Shown in pieces: positions 5,307 to 8,608 of a stretch of DNA of 8,608 nt. This stretch comes from Acidimicrobiales bacterium (GTDB lineage: Bacteria; Actinomycetota; Acidimicrobiia; Acidimicrobiales; RAAP-2): positions 1 through 8,608 of the forward strand of contig JASHWO010000015.1 of NCBI GenBank assembly GCA_030044045.1, in the 5' to 3' direction. The notes under the pieces were generated by a model. That model was not told where the DNA came from. It did not search any database and was given only the letters and a program-made list of their open reading frames with translations. The position numbers and the translations under genes were made by a program. Position 1 is the first letter of the stretch. The number at the start of each line of letters is the position of its first letter.

Positions 5307-6530
5307 ATGCAGGCGCTGGCAGCCCACGGACCGTCGCCGCGGCGCCGGCGCTGGCTGGTGGCCGCCGTGCTGGCGGTGCTGGTGGCCGCTGGCGTCGGCG
5401 CCGGCGAGCTGGCGGGCCGGGGCGGTCCCACCCCCGGTACCAGTGGTTCGCGCAGCGGCTCGGGGCGGGACAGCCGCAGCAGCGGGGGCGCCGGCCGCAG
5501 CAGCGGCAGCGACGGGCGGGCCACGGGCGGGTCGGGCGGGTCGACTTTCACCGTGACCGCCACCGACCCGGTGGCCGGTGCCACCGCCGTGGCCTCGGAC
5601 GCCGCCCTGACCGTGCACTTCTCGGCGCCGCTGGCGGCCGGCGGCCCCTGGCCGACGCTCGATCCCACGGTGGCCGGGCACTGGCACCGGACGGGCCCGG
5701 CCACGCTGGCCTTCGACGCCTCGGCACCCCTGGTCCCCTCGATCGCCGAGACCCTGACCGTCCCCGGCGGGCCGCAGGGCCTACGCGACACCGCCGGTGG
5801 GCACCTGGCCCGGTCCACCACCGTGCACTTCACGGTGGCCACCGGCAGCACCCTCCGCCTCCAGCAGCTCCTGGCCCAGCTGGGCTACCTGCCGCTGGCC
5901 TACACCCCGCCGAGCCCGGTCCCGCCGCCCCAGGACATGGCCGAGCCGCAGGCCGGCGCCCTCACCTGGCGGTGGACCATGCCGTCCTCGCTCACCAGCC
6001 TCTGGACCACAGGGGAGCCCGGCGTGATCACAAAGGGCGCGGTGATGAACTTCGAGAACCAGAACGGTCTGACCGTGGACGGGATCCCCGGTCCCGAGGT
6101 GTGGTCCACCCTGCTGGCCGACGTGGCGGCGGGGAAGGGTGACACCCAGCCCTACACGTACGTGCTGGTGACCAAGACACTGCCCGAGCACCTGACACTG
6201 TTCGACAACGGCGCCCTGCAGTACGCCAGCATCCCGGTGAACACCGGCGCGCCGGGGGCCACAACCCCCGACGGCACGTTCGAGGTGTTCGAGCACGTAG
6301 TGGCCTCGGACATGAAGGGGACCAACATCACAGGGTCGACCTACACAGACCCCACAGTGCCCTGGGCCAGCTACTTCCACACAGGCGACGCGCTGCACGG
6401 GTTCGTCCGGGCCCAGTACGGGTTCCCGCAGAGCAACGGGTGCGTGGAGATGCCGATCACACAGGCGGCCAAAGTCTGGCCGCTGACCCCGATCGGCACG
6501 CTGGTGACGGTGGCCGGCTCGTCGGGCTGA
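5307..6530 (+). CDS. Membrane-anchored L,D-transpeptidase (YkuD) with Ig-like and peptidoglycan-binding domains
   Basis: It probably forms 3-3 cross-links in peptidoglycan (or attaches a protein to it) outside the membrane. The 407 residues run in order: basic N-terminus RRRR (12-15) and one hydrophobic helix (~16-36, an anchor or uncleaved signal); a Gly/Ser/Arg linker (~38-79); a bacterial Ig-like domain of Big_5 type (~81-178; DPVAGATAVASDAALTVHFS); a PG_binding_1-like segment (~183-278; LRLQQLLAQLGYLP ... NGLTVDGIPGPEVWSTLL) interrupted by a Pro-rich insert; and the YkuD domain (~281-404). The catalytic motif is intact: H364-G, then SNGCVEM with C379 as nucleophile, after YFHTGDALHG. Asn replaces the common His in S-H-G-C, which I recall as usual in this actinobacterial subgroup. 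No lipobox is present. It ends 6 bases before the stop of the convergent acyltransferase. ACA Thr codons appear only after 6008. Confidence 0.93.
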   Translation: MQALAAHGPSPRRRRWLVAAVLAVLVAAGVGAGELAGRGGPTPGTSGSRSGSGRDSRSSGGAGRSSGSDGRATGGSGGSTFTVTATDPVAGATAVASDAALTVHFSAPLAAGGPWPTLDPTVAGHWHRTGPATLAFDASAPLVPSIAETLTVPGGPQGLRDTAGGHLARSTTVHFTVATGSTLRLQQLLAQLGYLPLAYTPPSPVPPPQDMAEPQAGALTWRWTMPSSLTSLWTTGEPGVITKGAVMNFENQNGLTVDGIPGPEVWSTLLADVAAGKGDTQPYTYVLVTKTLPEHLTLFDNGALQYASIPVNTGAPGATTPDGTFEVFEHVVASDMKGTNITGSTYTDPTVPWASYFHTGDALHGFVRAQYGFPQSNGCVEMPITQAAKVWPLTPIGTLVTVAGSSG

Positions 6531-6536
6531 GCGGGA

Positions 6537-8591
6537 TCAACCGTGCCGGCGGTCGGCCAGGCCCAGGGCGGCCACCTCGGGCAGCACCTTCGGCTGGAGC
6601 CACTCGCCGCCGGCCACGGTGACGTGGATGTTTGTGTCCTTCCAGCGCACCCGGATCCCGTCGATGAAGGACGTGTAGCGCCCGTCGGGGTCGAGCATCC
6701 GGTGCAGGTCCACCAGGGTCACCCGCGAGCGGTCGGCCGCGGCCACCGACCGGACGATGCGGTTCCAGGCGTCGACCCGGGACGGCAGGCTTGTCGGCCA
6801 CGGGTCGCCGTCGGGCTGGAGGTAGGGCGGGTCGATGTAGGGGAAGGTGAACAGCACCACCCGGGCGCCACCGGAGGAGAGCACCTGCACCGCCTGCTCC
6901 AGCAAGGTCCGGAGGTAGCGGTCCCAACCGGCCTCGCCCACGTGCTCCCGGCGCCCGTCGACCAGGTATGTGGCCAGCTCGAAGCGGCCCATGAGCAGGC
7001 CCACCACTGTCGGCCGGTACCGGGCCAGCCCCCGGCGCCAGATGCGTGTCCGCTGCCAGCAGCCCGAGCCGGGGCCGCCCGGCCACGCCTGGCCCTGCAG
7101 TGTGACGGTGGCCGCCGCTGTCAGGTTGCAGCCTTCGATGCCGCCGTCGAGGACCTCGACCCCGTAGCGACGCTGGGAGTGCTCGTCCAGGCCGGCGGCG
7201 GCGGTCAGGGCCACCGAGTCCCCGACCATCAGGAAGCGGACCGGGTGGTGGCCGAACGCCCCGGCCGCTTCGAGCTGGCGGTGCTCGGCGGCCGGCAGCC
7301 CGGTGGCCGCCGGCACGGTGGGCGCCGCGGTGACCGGCGGGACGGTGGCCAGCACCACCACCGCGGCCACGGCCACGGCCCCGCCGGAGGCCACGGAGAG
7401 GCCGCGCCACCCCCGGAGGAAGGTGCCCCGGCGCACCGGCAGCTCGACCAGGTGGTACGAGGCCACGGCCACGGCCAGGGTGACGGCCAGCCGCACGGTG
7501 AGCAGCGCCGCCCCGGTGAGCGAGGTGTGGGTGGGGCTGATCACCAGGAAGACCGGCCAGTGGTACAGGTAGAGGCCGTAGCTGATCAGGCCCAGGTACA
7601 CCAACGGCCGTAACGAGAGGAACCGGGCCAGGAGCGAGGTCCGCACCGTGGTGACGTTGGCGAGGACCGCCCCGGTGGCCAGGGCCACCACCAGGAAGCC
7701 GCCGAGGTAGAGGAAGGGCCCCTGGCCTGTGACGGCGTGCCAGCACCAGGCCAGCACCAGCACCCCGGCCAGCCCCAGCAACCCCACCAGTGCCCGGCGC
7801 CGTCCCGCCGCCCAGGCGGCCGGCAGGATGTGCCAGTCCCGGCTGGAGGCCGCCGCCCCCAGGGCCGCCCCGACCAGCAGGGCCTGGGCCCGGGTATCGG
7901 TGCCGTAGTAGAGGCGGTCCACCGAGGCCCCGGCGGCGTAGAGGGCGGCGGCGAGCACGGCCGAGGCGGCGGCGCCCACCACCGCCACCCGGGCCAGCCC
8001 CCGGGCGCCCCACCGGCCCAGCACGGCCAGGGTGACCAGCGGCCACACCAGGTAGAACTGCTCCTCCACCCCGAGCGACCACATGGGGAGCAGGGGGGAG
8101 GGGGTGACCGAGAGGTCGAAGTAGCCCTGGTGGGAGAAGACGAACCGCCAGTTGGCCACGAACCCCAGGGTGGCCAGGGCGTCGCCCCGGATCGAGGCCA
8201 CGTCGAGCGACTGGCGGGACCACCAGGCGTAGGCCGCCACCCCGACCAGGAGGACGAACAGGGCGGGGAGCAGTCGCCGGGCCCGGCGGCCCCAGAACCG
8301 GGCCAGGGCGATGGTCGACCGGCGCCGGTGCTCGTCGCAGAGGAGGCTGGTGATGAGGAACCCGGACAGGACGAAGAACACGTCCACCCCGAGGAGGCCG
8401 CCACCGAGGCCGGGCACCCCGGCGTGGTAGAGGATGACCGCCAGCACGGCGAAGCAGCGGATCCCGTCCAGCGACGACAGCCGGCGGTCGCCGCCCGGGT
8501 CGTACCGCTCGGCGCCGGCGGCCCGGGAGTGGCGGGGGGCCGGCCGGCCGGCCGTGCCCTCCGGGACCGACCCCACCGCTCGCGCCACCAC
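6537..8591 (-). CDS. Membrane acyltransferase (OafA/acyltransferase-3) with C-terminal SGNH domain
   Basis: This family O-acylates (usually acetylates) exported glycans such as LPS, peptidoglycan or teichoic-type polymers; the substrate here is unknown. The 684 residues have an acyltransferase-3 membrane domain (~40-420, about ten hydrophobic helices). It carries the R-X10-H motif (R45, H56), GVDVFFVLSGFLI (68-80), WSLGVEEQFYLVWPL (171-185), DTRAQALLVG (232-241) and ISYGLYLYHWPVF (336-348). A last helix (~399-417) leads to an extracytoplasmic SGNH domain (~450-680) with GDSV (nucleophile S459), a possible C489-C511 disulfide and H656 near the C-terminus. The Asp-His spacing is D652-TNI-H656, one residue longer than the usual D-x-x-H. 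The start is the first of two GTG codons (8591, 8588). The frame stays open to the window edge, so the first ~35 residues are uncertain. Confidence 0.92.
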   Translation of the reverse strand: MVARAVGSVPEGTAGRPAPRHSRAAGAERYDPGGDRRLSSLDGIRCFAVLAVILYHAGVPGLGGGLLGVDVFFVLSGFLITSLLCDEHRRRSTIALARFWGRRARRLLPALFVLLVGVAAYAWWSRQSLDVASIRGDALATLGFVANWRFVFSHQGYFDLSVTPSPLLPMWSLGVEEQFYLVWPLVTLAVLGRWGARGLARVAVVGAAASAVLAAALYAAGASVDRLYYGTDTRAQALLVGAALGAAASSRDWHILPAAWAAGRRRALVGLLGLAGVLVLAWCWHAVTGQGPFLYLGGFLVVALATGAVLANVTTVRTSLLARFLSLRPLVYLGLISYGLYLYHWPVFLVISPTHTSLTGAALLTVRLAVTLAVAVASYHLVELPVRRGTFLRGWRGLSVASGGAVAVAAVVVLATVPPVTAAPTVPAATGLPAAEHRQLEAAGAFGHHPVRFLMVGDSVALTAAAGLDEHSQRRYGVEVLDGGIEGCNLTAAATVTLQGQAWPGGPGSGCWQRTRIWRRGLARYRPTVVGLLMGRFELATYLVDGRREHVGEAGWDRYLRTLLEQAVQVLSSGGARVVLFTFPYIDPPYLQPDGDPWPTSLPSRVDAWNRIVRSVAAADRSRVTLVDLHRMLDPDGRYTSFIDGIRVRWKDTNIHVTVAGGEWLQPKVLPEVAALGLADRRHG

Positions 8592-8598
8592 CGGTGAG

Positions 8599-8604
8599 AC
8601 GCTA
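8599..8604 (-). promoter_or_regulatory. Possible -10 element for the acyltransferase gene
   Basis: On the minus strand TAGCGT (TANNNT type) ends 7 bases before the GTG at 8591. That spacing would put the transcription start at or next to the start codon, giving a leaderless mRNA, which is common in actinobacteria. No Shine-Dalgarno-like sequence is seen before the GTG. A -35 box would lie outside the window. Confidence 0.35.
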
Positions 8605-8608
8605 CCCG

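Noticed and set aside
5222..6142. Out-of-frame open stretch over the leader and first part of the transpeptidase gene
   Set aside because: The product is Arg/Gly/Pro-rich without domains, and the overlapping frame from 5307 is a clear YkuD protein.
7737..8597. Plus-strand open frame opposite the acyltransferase N-terminal half
   Set aside because: The translation is low-complexity Pro/Gly/His/Gln, the shadow of membrane-helix codons; the minus strand carries the conserved acyltransferase motifs.

Overview
The window is GC-rich throughout, with codon third positions almost always G or C, and it is densely coded. The gene content suggests an actinobacterium, most likely of the class Acidimicrobiia or a close relative. 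The taxon is an inference. It rests on the C-terminal 'Y-W/F-L-V-G-A-D-G-G-V-F-A-F-G' repeats of the first gene, the Big/PG-binding/YkuD layout of the third gene, and the OafA-type acyltransferase with a C-terminal SGNH domain, all of which I recall as common there. No rRNA, tRNA, CRISPR array or insertion sequence is visible.

Layout: (1) 2-3274, plus strand, a large exported protein cut off at the left edge. It has the end of a signal peptide, a YVTN/YncE-like beta-propeller, five putative Ig (He_PIG-type) domains, a Pro/Ser/Thr linker and six C-terminal ~43-residue repeats that may form a second propeller. (2) 3275-3441, a gap holding two back-to-back perfect hairpins that probably terminate gene 1. 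(3) 3442-5172, plus strand, argS, arginyl-tRNA synthetase. (4) 5173-5306, a gap with weak hairpins, a possible -10 element and a purine-rich ribosome-binding region. (5) 5307-6530, plus strand, a membrane-anchored L,D-transpeptidase (YkuD). (6) 6537-8591, minus strand, a membrane acyltransferase (OafA/acyltransferase-3) with a C-terminal SGNH domain. It is convergent with the transpeptidase and only 6 bases separate the two stop codons. Its probable start and a possible -10 element lie at the right edge.

Apart from the housekeeping gene argS, the theme is the cell envelope: a surface or secreted propeller/Ig protein, a peptidoglycan cross-linking enzyme, and an acyltransferase that probably modifies an exported glycan or wall polymer. 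Nothing shows that they form one operon, since each gene has its own gap, hairpin or orientation. I did not find a convincing new biological system. The most unusual signals are the layered DNA repeats in gene 1, the tandem terminator, a non-standard Asp-His spacing in the SGNH domain, and a patch of Thr-ACA codons that spans the convergent junction on both strands.
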